Positions 44,894 through 55,873 of a DNA stretch of 64,000 bases are shown in pieces. The DNA comes from Membranipora membranacea (taxonomy: Eukaryota; Bryozoa; Gymnolaemata; Cheilostomatida; Membraniporidae): positions 16,416,062 to 16,480,061 of the forward strand of contig OU612074.1 in assembly GCA_914767715.1 (NCBI GenBank), in the 5' to 3' direction. Below the pieces are notes generated by a model, which was not told the DNA's origin, ran no database searches, and saw only the letters and a program-made list of their open reading frames with translations. The translations under genes were made by a program, and so were the position numbers. The first letter of the stretch is position 1. Every line of letters starts with the position of its first letter.

Positions 44894-45141
44894 TGTTATC
44901 TAAAGATAATCCGAAGGCAACAACGACCACGACAACAACAGCTATGCAGATATATGGTCTCAGTTTGCACCATTTTTTCTCTCCAGCTGTACAAGTTTTC
45001 CATTTCCGATTTTTCTGTTCCACGTTTCCACTTGCATCCGCCAAGTGATTGAGAGAGTTCGATTCGGCCAAACTCCCTTTATCAACGTTTAAAAATGTCA
45101 TTTCCTTTCTCCCAAGGGTGAGAAGTTTGACTTTCATGCAC
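44894..45141 (-). CDS. Transmembrane exon of the third paralogue
   Basis: It ends with donor GTAAGT in phase 1, like its relatives. It contains a polar N-terminal part (MTFLNVDKGSLAESNSLN), a basic stretch (KKWCKLRP) and a membrane segment YICIAVVVVVVVAFGLSL. The topology fits a type II protein with a cytoplasmic N-terminus. Unlike the other two copies its frame does not continue from a GT-phase upstream exon, so translation would start at the ATG near 45137 or 45101. Whether it is functional is doubtful. Confidence 0.5.
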
Positions 45142-45617
45142 CTGAAGAAACAGAAAAAAATAGTATTATGCAACAGGAGGCCAGGATGTATTGCAGTTTT
45201 TATGAAAATTGACTAGGTAATCGAAAAAAGAAAAGCGAGGCAACTTGTAAAATTTGTCGCGGCTCATTAATGCCTGTCTAAAAACATACAACGCACAACT
45301 TCCTTCTCCAATGTATATCCGTTCAGACCGTTTATAGAATAGCGGCAGAGACTACGGATATAGCCTAGAGTCTCCGATAGCAGGTTGCAGGTATAATTCC
45401 GCATATATAGAAGGTTTAATGCTTCTAGAAAATTGTCGACTTACTTTCAACCTTAGCTGATCAAATGATACAACTGGTAACCATATTTCTTACCGAATGA
45501 AGCGCTAGAAGACAGGTATTAGCGTTCCTAACATGATTAGCTTACCTGCAATGAAAACACTCAAGGCAAACACTATGTGATATTTACCTTCTAGGTTCTG
45601 TTCCTACAAGTGCTGTA

Positions 45618-45815
45618 TGGGGAGGCAAAAGTATCAGGCGTGTTCGAAGCATCACAGAGAGGGGTGCTGTAAGCTCCGCCCCAATCAATTTAAGGCATGT
45701 ACTAAGCGAATGAAAATCCCCGAGGAGCTGATTCTGACATGGATTATTCAATTATATTGTATATAGGCCACTGTATTTAGCTTTCTAGGGGAGGCAGTGC
45801 CTCCCTAGAACTACG
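45618..45815. mobile_element. MITE-like element with GGGGAGGC ends, copy 2
   Basis: It begins TATGGGGAGGCAAAAG and ends in GGGGAGGCAGTGCCTCCC. The interior resembles 714-945 (CCCCAATCAATTTAAGGCAT, CTGATTCTGACATGGATTA). Confidence 0.55.
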
Positions 45816-46257
45816 GGCCTGCTATGTCCGTTCTCACTAAGATTGACAGCTCTGAGAAGATAACTAAAGCTAGTGGTACAACAGGGAAATTACCCAGTTG
45901 GGTTTTCTTATCACACAGAGTTCCCTGATGAAAATGTTGTTAATCAGAGACAGTAGTTTTAGAAAAGCACCAGGTTTGCTTCTCAGACTAAGAGTTGTTT
46001 CAGAATGATGTTGTATCGTATTGGATGGTATTATATTGTGTTGTATTTCAATATATTGTGTTAAAATTAAGATATATAGATTTGTACTTATAGGAACTGA
46101 ATCTACAAACTAAAACCATCTCACAAAATTGCAAACATGTCCGCTAAATTGTAAGAATTCCACTACTCAGGGTTCTCTGATGAAAATTTTATCTATCAGA
46201 GCCAGTAGATTTCGTACAGAGTTTGCTTCTCTGACTAAGAAATGTTTCAGAATAATT

Positions 46258-46412
46258 TGCATTGTATTGCATTGCATTGCATTGTATTGTATTGTATTGT
46301 ATTGTATTGTATTGTATTGTATTGTATTGTATTGTTTTGTTTTGTATTGTATTGTATTGTATTGTATTGTATTGTATTGTATTGTATTGTATTGTATTGT
46401 ATTGTATTGTAT
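46258..46412 (+). repeat. (ATTGT)n pentanucleotide microsatellite
   Basis: About 30 copies of ATTGT, with early ATTGC variants and one TTTGT. The unit has no stop in several frames, so it yields long false reading frames on both strands. Confidence 0.97.
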
Positions 46413-46778
46413 GTATTGAATTGTATTATTATATATAACATGTAATATAGATTTATACTCGATAGGAACTTAAAATAACACTTTGTGTACGCTATGTAAT
46501 AATAAATCCCTTCACAAGATGTATATGGATTCATGTATATTATGAATACGCATTATGTATATAGTAAACTTTATTCTGCCGATCGAGCCGTGACGGATTG
46601 ATGGCCACTAAATAGTAAAATATATAAGACCATATATGGAATTTAATCACCAATTGCTTTGTTATCAACTGTATTGATTACAGCAGCTGTAATGATTCTT
46701 GGCATCATACAAATTATAGTTTATATTACGCATCGATCGTGAAAATTGTCAATCAGAAATATTTCTTTATCGTCTCAC

Positions 46779-47172
46779 CAATAAGCCTTGTCTATTTCAG
46801 ACTGCAGGGACTGGATATTTCTCCGTAGGTCACTCACCTGATCATCAAGGTCAATCCTGTCACTCTGCACATTGCTGCTAATTTGACTCATCAAAGTATG
46901 TATGTCAGTAAGGGTATCTTTGATTACTTGATCTTCAGCATGCGATAGTGACTCTAGTTTGTTTTGGAGTTGTGCCAGCTTGGAGTTGAACACTTCCTCA
47001 GTTTCTTTTGCAGCCTGTACTAGATCCGAGTGTTTATTGTGGATGGTGTTGTTTAGAGTGTTGTGAATAGCGTCACTTTCTTTAAAGTGAGTGTCCAGTC
47101 TCTGTGTCAATGTCATGTTAAGTTTCTCTATTTCCGTCTGGAGAGCATCAATACTGCTGATCGTTCGGTTAT
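46779..47172 (-). CDS. Coiled-coil exon of the second paralogue
   Basis: The acceptor TTTTCCAG precedes it; the donor is GTGAGA. The frame joins in phase to the transmembrane exon at 47968-48213 (G|AT gives Asp). It encodes SIDALQTEIEKLNMTLTQRL, HNTLNNTIHNKHSDLVQ and VSDLRRNIQSLQSEIDK, a long heptad-rich coil with N-glycosylation sites NMT and NNT. It ends in phase 2, unlike phase 1 in the first paralogue, so the downstream exon may differ. Likely an extracellular trimerising or dimerising stalk. Confidence 0.65.
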
Positions 47173-47967
47173 CTGGAAAATGGCAGAAAGGGAGAAAATA
47201 AATTCACCTGTTTCTATATTGTTTCTACGCCAATATATCAAAAGAACATTCAGAAAGACAAGCGCCAAATAAGAGAATGGTGTAGATAGTAGATGGATGG
47301 TCAAATAGCCTGTTACAAGTGTGGGGATCACCCGATTGATGGTGAGAAAAGCTGTTGTCCACAACCCAAATTGGCTAGTCAGAGGAACCCCCGTAGAGCA
47401 GCCAGATAATACAAGAAAGGAGATATGACACCTATACATTTTTTTATTTCATTGTATAGCTCTAAAACAGACTAAGCGAACCGATTGGAATTTGGGTACA
47501 CCAAACCTGCCGTAAATTAATGGGTTATAAAGATTCTAGGATTTGTGGGGTGACTATGGGTAAATCTCATCTGACTCGCGTAATATTGTCCATTCTGAGG
47601 ATACATTTAGATTGTGGAGATACCCTTGACTTTATTAAAAAAGAGTATTGAGACTAACCCAGACGACGCCAATATAAGAAGGATACAGGTACGAAATTGA
47701 GCCAAACGCAAAATGAAATACATAATAAACAAAGATCTGCCAGATGCCTACTTTGCTAGAAATCTGCTAGCGGCAGTCTGTGGCTGGCAATACAAGTCAG
47801 CTAATATACTAATGAAGCTATTTGGTAAATTTAGCTGACTTTAAATGTTTGCAAAAGTCAACAATTGGACCCTCAAACCCCTGCTAAAATGACCCGGTTT
47901 TAAAACAGTATACAATATACAATATCTGACCCACCGAACAAGATGATTTACGATGAAATGAACTCAC

Positions 47968-48213
47968 CAAATACAGCTAAGCAGAAGGTAGCAACGATCA
48001 GGAAGGCGGCAGTCCCATAGATTGCAAATTTCAGTATGGGCCACATTCTCTCTCTGCGTGTTGTAATGTTCAATTTGGGCTTTTTGAAGTTATCACTCCA
48101 CTTCTCTTTCATCGAGTGATTGAGAAGGTTCATATGGACCATGTTCACATCGTCCTCATCTATATATGACATGTCCATCATAACAGAGGGTTGGGAATCA
48201 GACAAGCCGTCAC
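47968..48213 (-). CDS. Transmembrane exon of the second paralogue
   Basis: It starts after TGTCTTCAG with GT (phase 1 in) and ends at the donor GTGAGT in phase 1. It has an acidic N-terminal part (MDMSYIDEDDVNMVHMN), then KKPKLNITTRRERMWP and a membrane segment LKFAIYGTAAFLIVATFCLA. Basic residues before the segment place the N-terminus in the cytoplasm, as in type II membrane proteins. It pairs with the coil exon at 46779-47172. An upstream first exon is required and was not found. Confidence 0.65.
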
Positions 48214-51200
48214 CTGAAGACACAAAAAGGTGTTATTCTGCACCAGGATAGGTAGTTAAAGAATAATCTTTGATGGGAATTGAAATCTTAAACAGAACAA
48301 CCAAAGCTACTCAAAAATACATTGCCCAATCTTTTTATTTTGAGTCACAAAATATCCTCTCACAGTTTTGCTGTCTCTCACACCGCACTCACATCATACA
48401 GTTCTTCCAAAAAGCAGGCCATTATTGTTCATGCATGAAGATACTATGTGATTTACTTACTTTCCATTTTTGTTCGTCAATCGATGCCACTTGTTTTACT
48501 TCACAAAAATTAGCTCTAACTGGCAGCTATCTAAACTGTTTGTACTTGTCTTGTCTTTTTAGATTTATCACGCATGAACAACTTCTTTGCAATGGGAACA
48601 GCCGGAATACACCTGACCTTTTCATTTGACCTCTTGATGTACTTTTAAAGACCTATAGACAGTGAATACAGATAAATGGAACTGCCAGACGTGTTGTGAT
48701 TCAGTTAGAGTTTTACAATTGCGTATTCTCAGATATGACTAGTGCAGTCAGTGTATGCTGCCGGACCTGTTGTACGTAGACTAACGACGTACTGTTAATT
48801 CATATAATCAGGCCGGTGCCTCTTTTACATATAACAAAGGAATGGGCCTAGAATTGCAACTCGTACCAAAAGTGAAGAGCAAAATTGGTTAGCCGTTCTT
48901 GGGGATATGAGAGATATATAAAGATATCCCCTCAACCATTTTAACCAGGTCATACCAAAATCTGATGTATAGATGGGTGGACACAACTGCTAGTCGATGC
49001 TGAACTGCCACCCTCCCTGCTGCCAATGGCTGTAAATCTCCAATTAAATCTATTCTGATAAAGCAATAAGTGATGTTTCAAAGACTGCAGATTATTGATG
49101 ATACAGTTAAATACAGGTTTGTATATTCCTGCACCTGTACCTCTGTGGACGTGTATTTCAGCATGTGCATATGCAAAGTTTGCACAGGTCTACTGCCAAT
49201 TCACACAGAACTGCACCTACTCAGAAGTCAAAGGTGACAGATTAATCTATAGAGCTTTCTTTGAAATGGGCACCTTAAGTATCAAGACTGTACAATGCAA
49301 ACCTTTCCATTTTATATTCTGTTTTTTCCATAGGGTGAAGATATCGGAACTTGTTATCAAGGGCGTACTAAATGAGTGTATATGTAAACAGATATAATAT
49401 ATATCGAATGAAGTTTGATAGAACTTTTGCAAGCCAAATGGCATCGGTGAGATGAAGAAAAAATTGATTAATGAAATAGAATATGGCACAATTGCCTGCA
49501 TTTACGATACATAGGTATATAGAAAAGTGGCCTCTATCTATGTATAACATAAAAATCATATAGTTACAGCTTTATAAAGTATGGTAAGGTCTTCAATCAT
49601 CGAGCAACAAAATTTCTTGATGTCTATTATATAAGCATTTCTCACCATCTCGAACTAGGTTAAATCATGGATACTTTAAACCTGAATGATATATTTTGTT
49701 ACCAACTTGCAAATGTATTAAAAACTTGGTATCTGGCACTATAAAGGGTGTTTTGTATTGCGATCGTTATTATACACGTCATATTGGAAGCTGCACCTTG
49801 CTATAAAGTGTACTACCATCTATCGGTAACTTCGGACTCAGTTTTTGTAATTCTGTGTGCGGTACACTGAGCCACCGTTTTAGCTCATACTGTATAAACG
49901 AGTCCTTGTTGTTAGAACTTTATTCATGTCATCACGATTACACTGTAAACTCCAATCAGCAACAGCCACGGGTTAAGTATCCTGCTGTAGGATGCACTAT
50001 TATAACCTGGGAAAAAAAGTACAAAGCATCATTAGGGTAAATAATACAATTAGATAGGCAAAAAAAGCAGCAGCATTTTCAGAGCCTGAGTACAACAATG
50101 AGTGGTTAAGGGGGCGCATACATGACAAGTTACCCTATATCGTAGGGTAACACCAGATATTTGGACTGATTACACTATGAGACCAAATGACCCTATAACC
50201 ACCCCACTTTTGCACCTGAGAGCTTAGTGCTGTTTTATTTGCTTAGTCCACAGTCATGAGGTCTTGTTTTCAACCTTTTACAACCAGTTGCATTTAGATT
50301 AAACTTTTTCCATAATAAAACTCAGTATAAAACCTGCTAGAATTGGGCAAATTATGGTTTTCTAATAATAAAACAGCAAAAAAACCAAACATCCAGCGTC
50401 TTGGGTGCAGCCGTCGGGAGATTTTCAGGGGCCCCCAGGACAACCCAGCTCGCGTGGTGATGCACCACCAGATATGGACCCCAGCCAACTTGTCATGTAT
50501 GAAGGGGGGTTGGAAGGGCACCCCACACAATTTCTGTTAAACTTCTAGGGTAATAAAATCAGAATGTCATTTTGTTTAGATAAAAGAGACAAGTGACAGT
50601 TTATATCAGACCAGTAGGAATAAAGGTCAGATGTTATTGAGATGGTGCCAATAATGAGCTAGAGATTTGACTGCATAAGGCACATTTCTGATTTACATAA
50701 GTATGAGGTGATGTTTTGTATAGAAGCGCATGTTACTTTTCACAACACAGCAACAAGAAAGGAACTCTTGACTGGGTGTCCAGCGAGCTGCCACAACTGG
50801 AGCTGGCGCAAATCGGCCATTAGCAGTGACACTTCGATCTTAGCCAATAGCCCAAGAAGCCTAGAACACAGTATTCTTGGCCTAATCACTACCCAAGTGA
50901 CCGACCCATCCGATGGTTATGCCTCTTCAACAGTTATGAACTTCATGTGGCTTCCATGATCAGAGCGCCCATTACTTTTATTTTTATATTTTTATTCTTG
51001 ACTAGACGGGTTGGTAATAAACTGAAACCAAAGGTCAGATTATGATATCCCATGATGCACCAGTTTGACCTCATGTTCCACCTTGAATAATTTTATATAT
51101 CATGATTGAATGATAATCCATCAAGGTGACAATTATTGGATAACTCCCAAAATGCAATTTTCTGGAATTTTGTGAATAAGTTATAATAAGTGATTGCAAC

Positions 51201-51387
51201 AGTTGCTTTATTAGTCTTAGCCATAGAGTTATTCCACTATGGTCTGAGCCCCCAAGACTCTTGCTCCCTGTCTGACGCGCCCCCTCTCTCCCCCAAGCCG
51301 GGGTAGGCTTTATATAAAACAAATGGCAATTGGCTTGGTAAATTGAAGGATAATATCCAATCCAAGAAACGATCTGTAAGAACTTAC
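48214..51387. other. Stretch between paralogues without recognised exons
   Basis: I saw no convincing exon. A GC-richer patch lies at 50390-50520 and an open frame at 50708-50959 that I could not assign. Downstream exons of the 52-kb paralogue and the first exon of the 48-kb paralogue should lie here. Confidence 0.4.
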
Positions 51388-51915
51388 TTTGCCGATTGTT
51401 GTAATCGTTGTTCCTCCAACTTTGGCGTCTTGTAGTCGATTCTCGGTCTCGGTCTCGTTCTGAAGCTGCTTCCTCAATTTTTGAGAGTCGTGTTCTCAGA
51501 GACTGGACATCGGCCTGCAGACTTCTAAGTTGACTAACAAGCTGATTCTTATTATCCTGCACATTGTTACGAATCTGACTCATTGATTGGTTCAAGTTAG
51601 CTATGATATCTTGGATCTCTGTGTGTTTGGAACCAAGTTGAGACAAAATTGTGATGTTGAGTTCGGCGAGGTTGGTGTTGAACTCTTGCTCGATACTTTT
51701 GACAGCTTGTATCAGCTCTGTATGTTTGACATGGATGGTGTTGTTTAGAATCTCGTGATGAGCGTCTCCTTCCCCGTAGTGATTGTCCACTCTCTGTGTC
51801 AAGGTCATGTTAAGGTTCTCTATCTGTGCCTGGAGAGCATCGATACTGCTTCTTTGAAACTGTTTTGAGGTTTTCGGTCCATTCTGTTTGAATGCTTTTC
51901 TGATAGCGATGTGAT
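51388..51915 (-). CDS. Coiled-coil exon of the first paralogue
   Basis: The acceptor is ACTTTCCAG and the donor GTAAGT, with 175 full codons. It encodes SIDALQAQIENLNMTLTQRV, HEILNNTIHVKHTELIQAV, LAELNITILSQLGSKH and VSQLRSLQADVQSLRTRLSK, then a charged region rich in Arg/Asp/Glu (ASERDRDRESTTRR). Heptad spacing and N-glycosylation sites (NMT, NNT, NIT, NQS) indicate an extracellular coil. Phase 1 in and out, joining exactly to the exon at 52375-52593. The coding frame should continue in a further exon that I did not find. I do not recognise the family. Confidence 0.68.
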
Positions 51916-52374
51916 CTGGAAAGTGAGAGTAAATGTCATTTGTCATTTGCCTTCCTGTCAAGGACATAATTTACAACACTCCAAAAACATTTTGAAACCC
52001 TACTAATTCTTAATTTGGTACACAGTATAATTAATCAGCTCATAGCACATGGCTCCTGTAGTTAGTACAAGAGGCCTCAACCACTTCGATTTGCACAAAC
52101 TACAGAAGGCCTGTGGATCACAGCATTATTATTATTATAAGATTGGTTAGTGATTTTAAACCTATGGTGTGGAATTTCCAAATTACTGCTCCTGAGGTGT
52201 TTGGAGTTCATATAACTAACTCAGTCAAGAAAACGACCTATCTGTCAGTCTAAGTGCTCAAACAGGTCCAATGCGACTTAGTGGCATTGATTGTAATGCC
52301 GCTAACTTGCAATTGGCGCCATCTGAGCACTTAGGCTACATAACTATCTTTCCAAGCAAACAAAGTAAACTCAC

Positions 52375-52593
52375 CATGTATAGACAAACAGAAGGCAGCA
52401 ACAGCAAGGGCAGCGAATGCCATGAAAACGATTAACTTCAGAGCATGCCCTCTCCTCTCTTGGATGCGACGCTTCGCGTTTACACTGTTATCCATCGAGT
52501 AATCATGTGAGATTGTTTCAGCCAGGCTCTCATCATCTTTATCTTCGAATCCCATGTCCTTTTTGGAAGGTAAGAGGTCTGGCATTCGACCAC
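52375..52593 (-). CDS. Transmembrane exon of the first paralogue
   Basis: It starts after TTTTCTACAG with GT and ends at the donor GTGAGT in phase 1. It encodes GRMPDLLPSKKDMGFEDKDD, then AKRRIQERRGHALKL and a membrane segment LIVFMAFAALAVAAFCLSI. The acidic tail, basic cluster and single membrane segment match the copies at 48 kb and 45 kb. The likely topology is type II. A first exon lies further right and was not identified. Confidence 0.66.
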
Positions 52594-52699
52594 CTGTAGA
52601 AAACAAAAATATAAGCAGTTTCAGTTTTTTGAAACATCAGTACAATCCTTAAGAAAACGAAGGTGCTCATCTACGAGACAGTGATACGCCCAGTGCAGC

Positions 52700-52818
52700 T
52701 AGAACAAGTATATTCCCTCTGTGGTGGCGGAGGGATATTGCAAATGTTTGGCGCGGCGCCTCGATACCAAACATTTGCAATATCCCTCTGCCACCACAGA
52801 GGGAACATACTTGTTCTA
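52700..52818. repeat. 52-bp inverted repeat with 15-nt loop
   Basis: The arm at 52700-52751 (TAGAACAAGTATATTCCCTC onward) pairs with 52767-52818 with only two mismatches. The loop is CGCGGCGCCTCGATA. Such a hairpin could be a foldback transposon or a hairpin RNA precursor. It sits about 100 bp upstream of the transmembrane exon of the first coiled-coil paralogue. Confidence 0.92.
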
Positions 52819-55800
52819 CAGTGCTGCTGCATCGGGCTGAAACATGACTGTTGACAGATTATCTTGCTGGAAGATGTGGATGTCTAGGTGTATGTGAAAC
52901 GAGAGCGTTGACAGCTGAAAAAAATCACGGCAACCATGAAAGCCAGGTAGTAATCCTTGCTCAAGTCATGGATTGCATTGCCTCCACTAGATCAGATCAG
53001 ACTGTTCATTCAAAAATAGTCATGAAGATGTTTACTTACTTTCAATCAACCTTGCTGATGATGAAGTACTCAACTAATACTGTCTCGTCTCCAAAATTAG
53101 GTACTTACCAATGGCTCTTAGCATTCCTATACTATACTCACACGTAAGTTTATAACTTTGTCATTGTAGATGGATCAATCAACTACTTTATAATGAGAGC
53201 AGCCAATATAAAAAACAGACACTCTGTAAAGACTCTAATTTAGTGATGTCAGTTGACTGTATTACCCCAAATAAATCCAATTTGTATTTACAAAGTTGAG
53301 GTAATATGATATCTTAATATGATGGAATGTACAAGAGAAGATAGGACTGACGGATGAAATCCTAGTAGGAAGTCTCAATTGCGCCTTTCTTTTTTTTCGG
53401 TTCCACCAGCAGGTGATGAGAAGAATACATCATTCACCATATCAGGGCCTGAAACTACAAGAGTTATAAAAATTTAGTAGTAAAGCTCTGGCAGCCTTGT
53501 ACTAGGCAAAATTTTGACCAGACAGAGTATAGGGAATATGTGGTAGGAGTAAGCGCTCGATTGATTTTCAATGTAAATATAGGATTTCAGAATGCGGGAA
53601 TTCCCGTTGTCTATAGAAATGCTGCAGATCATGCCACGGGCAAATGCAAATGCACTTTTTCTAATTTGAATACTCAAACATAGACCAGGTTGATGGTAGT
53701 AGTAGATAAAACCACATGTAAACTGCTGTTGATGTGGTTGATAATGAAATGGTGCAACCACGGCAATGTTTGAACATTCTACTCGTCTTACAGTATCTAG
53801 AATATAATGTCGACAACACAAAATAACAAAGCATTATCTTATTAACTACAGTACGTATGTAAGAACCTGGTCAACAAATAAGGGGGAAAAGGCAAACAGG
53901 ATTTATGATATTCTCAGACCATATCATTCGTGAACATATATATGTTGCTGACTCTGAATAATGTATGATTCATGTGGGGATTTATGATCATCATATCATA
54001 TTATATACACATATCAGCGTCTGGAAGGTTGTCTACATTCCAAAATGCCTTTTAGGTCTGACTGCCTTGGATCACACTGGTTTCGAAATCATATTATTTG
54101 CATGTGTATCCCTGATGGTAAAGTCAAGTTAATCTTGAAACCTAACATGTGCCAAACCCTCAAAGTTTTATAAGACTTCAGGTGGTTACACCAAGGCTAC
54201 AAGAGTTGAATCCGTATCCAATAGAGAAACAAATGACTTGATCTTTGCTTGATCCGTATGCACCTGGACTAACACTTGAGTCATTGTCATTGTCATACCT
54301 GGTGATCAGATAGTAAGCTCAGTGACTGGCTGAGAGGGGAAACAAATCATTTACATATTCAACTAGCAATAGAATGTGAATTTCGGTCATCCATGAATTA
54401 TGTATCACTTCAGTGAGTTAACTCCCATCGTTGTAGGAACAGACAATTCCTAACAATATGTTTGTTTTAAAAAATAACAGTACGCAGTAGTTGCGCGCCT
54501 GTAGATGAAATACCCATTGTTTATGATGCAAACAAGGATAACACCTTTCTAACTTAGCCACCAATGGACTTCAATGCTGTAACTATGATGTGAGCACGCT
54601 GTTGGCACATTGTTAGGGTAATGGGCGTAAGAGAGTGAGAGGAGATGAAACCAGGTCTATAATTGTAAATACTTTAGCACAGGAGACCGCAATCCAATAA
54701 ATAAACCACATGGTTTTGATAACTTGGTTTGGGGTATCACTGATCGATAGAGAGTGAAAAAGATTCACTTAGCTTGCGTCACATCAGAATGAATAAGGTG
54801 CATGATGACCCAATGTTATTTACTAGAATTAGAGGTGAGGACAGATAAGGTACTCAAACTAAATCGACTCTAACGATCACAATAGTGCAATCTGGGTGTC
54901 AGTGTGTTGGACCATAGGTATCTAGAATAAAAAGGCAATTGTTGTATTTTGCATGCCAAGACATCACATGCCAAAAAGGACTCAGATAATCAAGACAGCA
55001 GGATGTGTGAATAGTAAAGGTCTGGGTCAAAGTTGATTGCATCAATGCTAGATTCAGTTCCCAACTTCTTTATTGAGATAATTTGTTTTCTCTTTCAAAC
55101 AGGGGACCTAGTATCAAGGTTGTATTTTGTTGTCATTCTGATGACTATATTTTGTGGTTTAATGAAAATCACATAAAAATTCAGAAAATAATTCTTATTA
55201 TTTGTTTTGCCACACAAGCGAGCACATGGAGAAAACATATGCCTTGAAAGTATTTGGTCAACCGAGGGCCTGACAGTAAACGAAAAAAACTGTATATCAA
55301 GGGTCTTGATGACAACATCTGAAATTTAAGGTAACACTTAGCCAAACATTGATTCAAGAGAGATGGAAAATCCACACAGTAATTAACTGAAATCGGAAGC
55401 AAATATTTAGTAGTCTGGTTGCAGTGGCATTCAGCTATATAGTGAAACCTCAGCAGATAACAGAAAAACATTATTTTTATTTGGTTAGTCCTAGCATCAG
55501 AACTGCGATAATATTTCTGATTGGGGTGGGAGTAGTGATGCTCATCCATGGTGAGTGGTAGGGCACCACTGTAGCCTCTCCTCAACCAAAAAAATGTATC
55601 AACCACCTATGCTTAGTGGTTGAATTAAAAATCAAGCATGCCGACAGTCATGATGGCGTTAGATAAAGTCATTTTGGAGTTGCCCCAACTCACCTCCACT
55701 CTGCGATAAAAAAAACTGATAAACGAAATAAATCTTGTACTTGGTACATCCTACGTTATGATTTTGATGTGTGTTTTTGAGTCGATGATTTGAGCGTCTC

Positions 55801-55826
55801 CATAATCGAAAAGGACTTCATCCACT
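52819..55826. other. Non-coding stretch
   Basis: No gene is supported. The region should include the 3' untranslated part of the FAM162 gene next to 55826 and perhaps first exons of the coiled-coil genes. Confidence 0.45.
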
Positions 55827-55873
55827 TTAGTAATGGTCTCTCTCAGCTATTCTCGCACGTCTCTGTTTGCTCC
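55827..55873 (-). CDS. FAM162: FAM162 exon 4 (C-terminus and stop)
   Basis: The acceptor is TTCTATTTCAG. GG completes Trp with the last base of exon 3, followed by SKQRRARIAERDHY and TAA (55827-55829). It is the only short open segment in this intron region that fits both phase and family pattern. Confidence 0.7.

Noticed and set aside
46129-46534. Open frames of 67-96 codons on both strands
   Set aside because: They are translations of the ATTGT microsatellite.
50708-50959. 83-codon plus-strand frame in a GC-richer patch
   Set aside because: No domain, no splice context and no paralogue in the window.
51071-51387. C-terminal extension of the coiled-coil exon
   Set aside because: A good donor (GTAAGT) lies at 51387, and the following residues lose heptads and resemble random translation.
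55181-55606. 141-codon minus-strand frame
   Set aside because: No recognised family; lies just beyond the FAM162 stop and is more likely 3' untranslated or intergenic.
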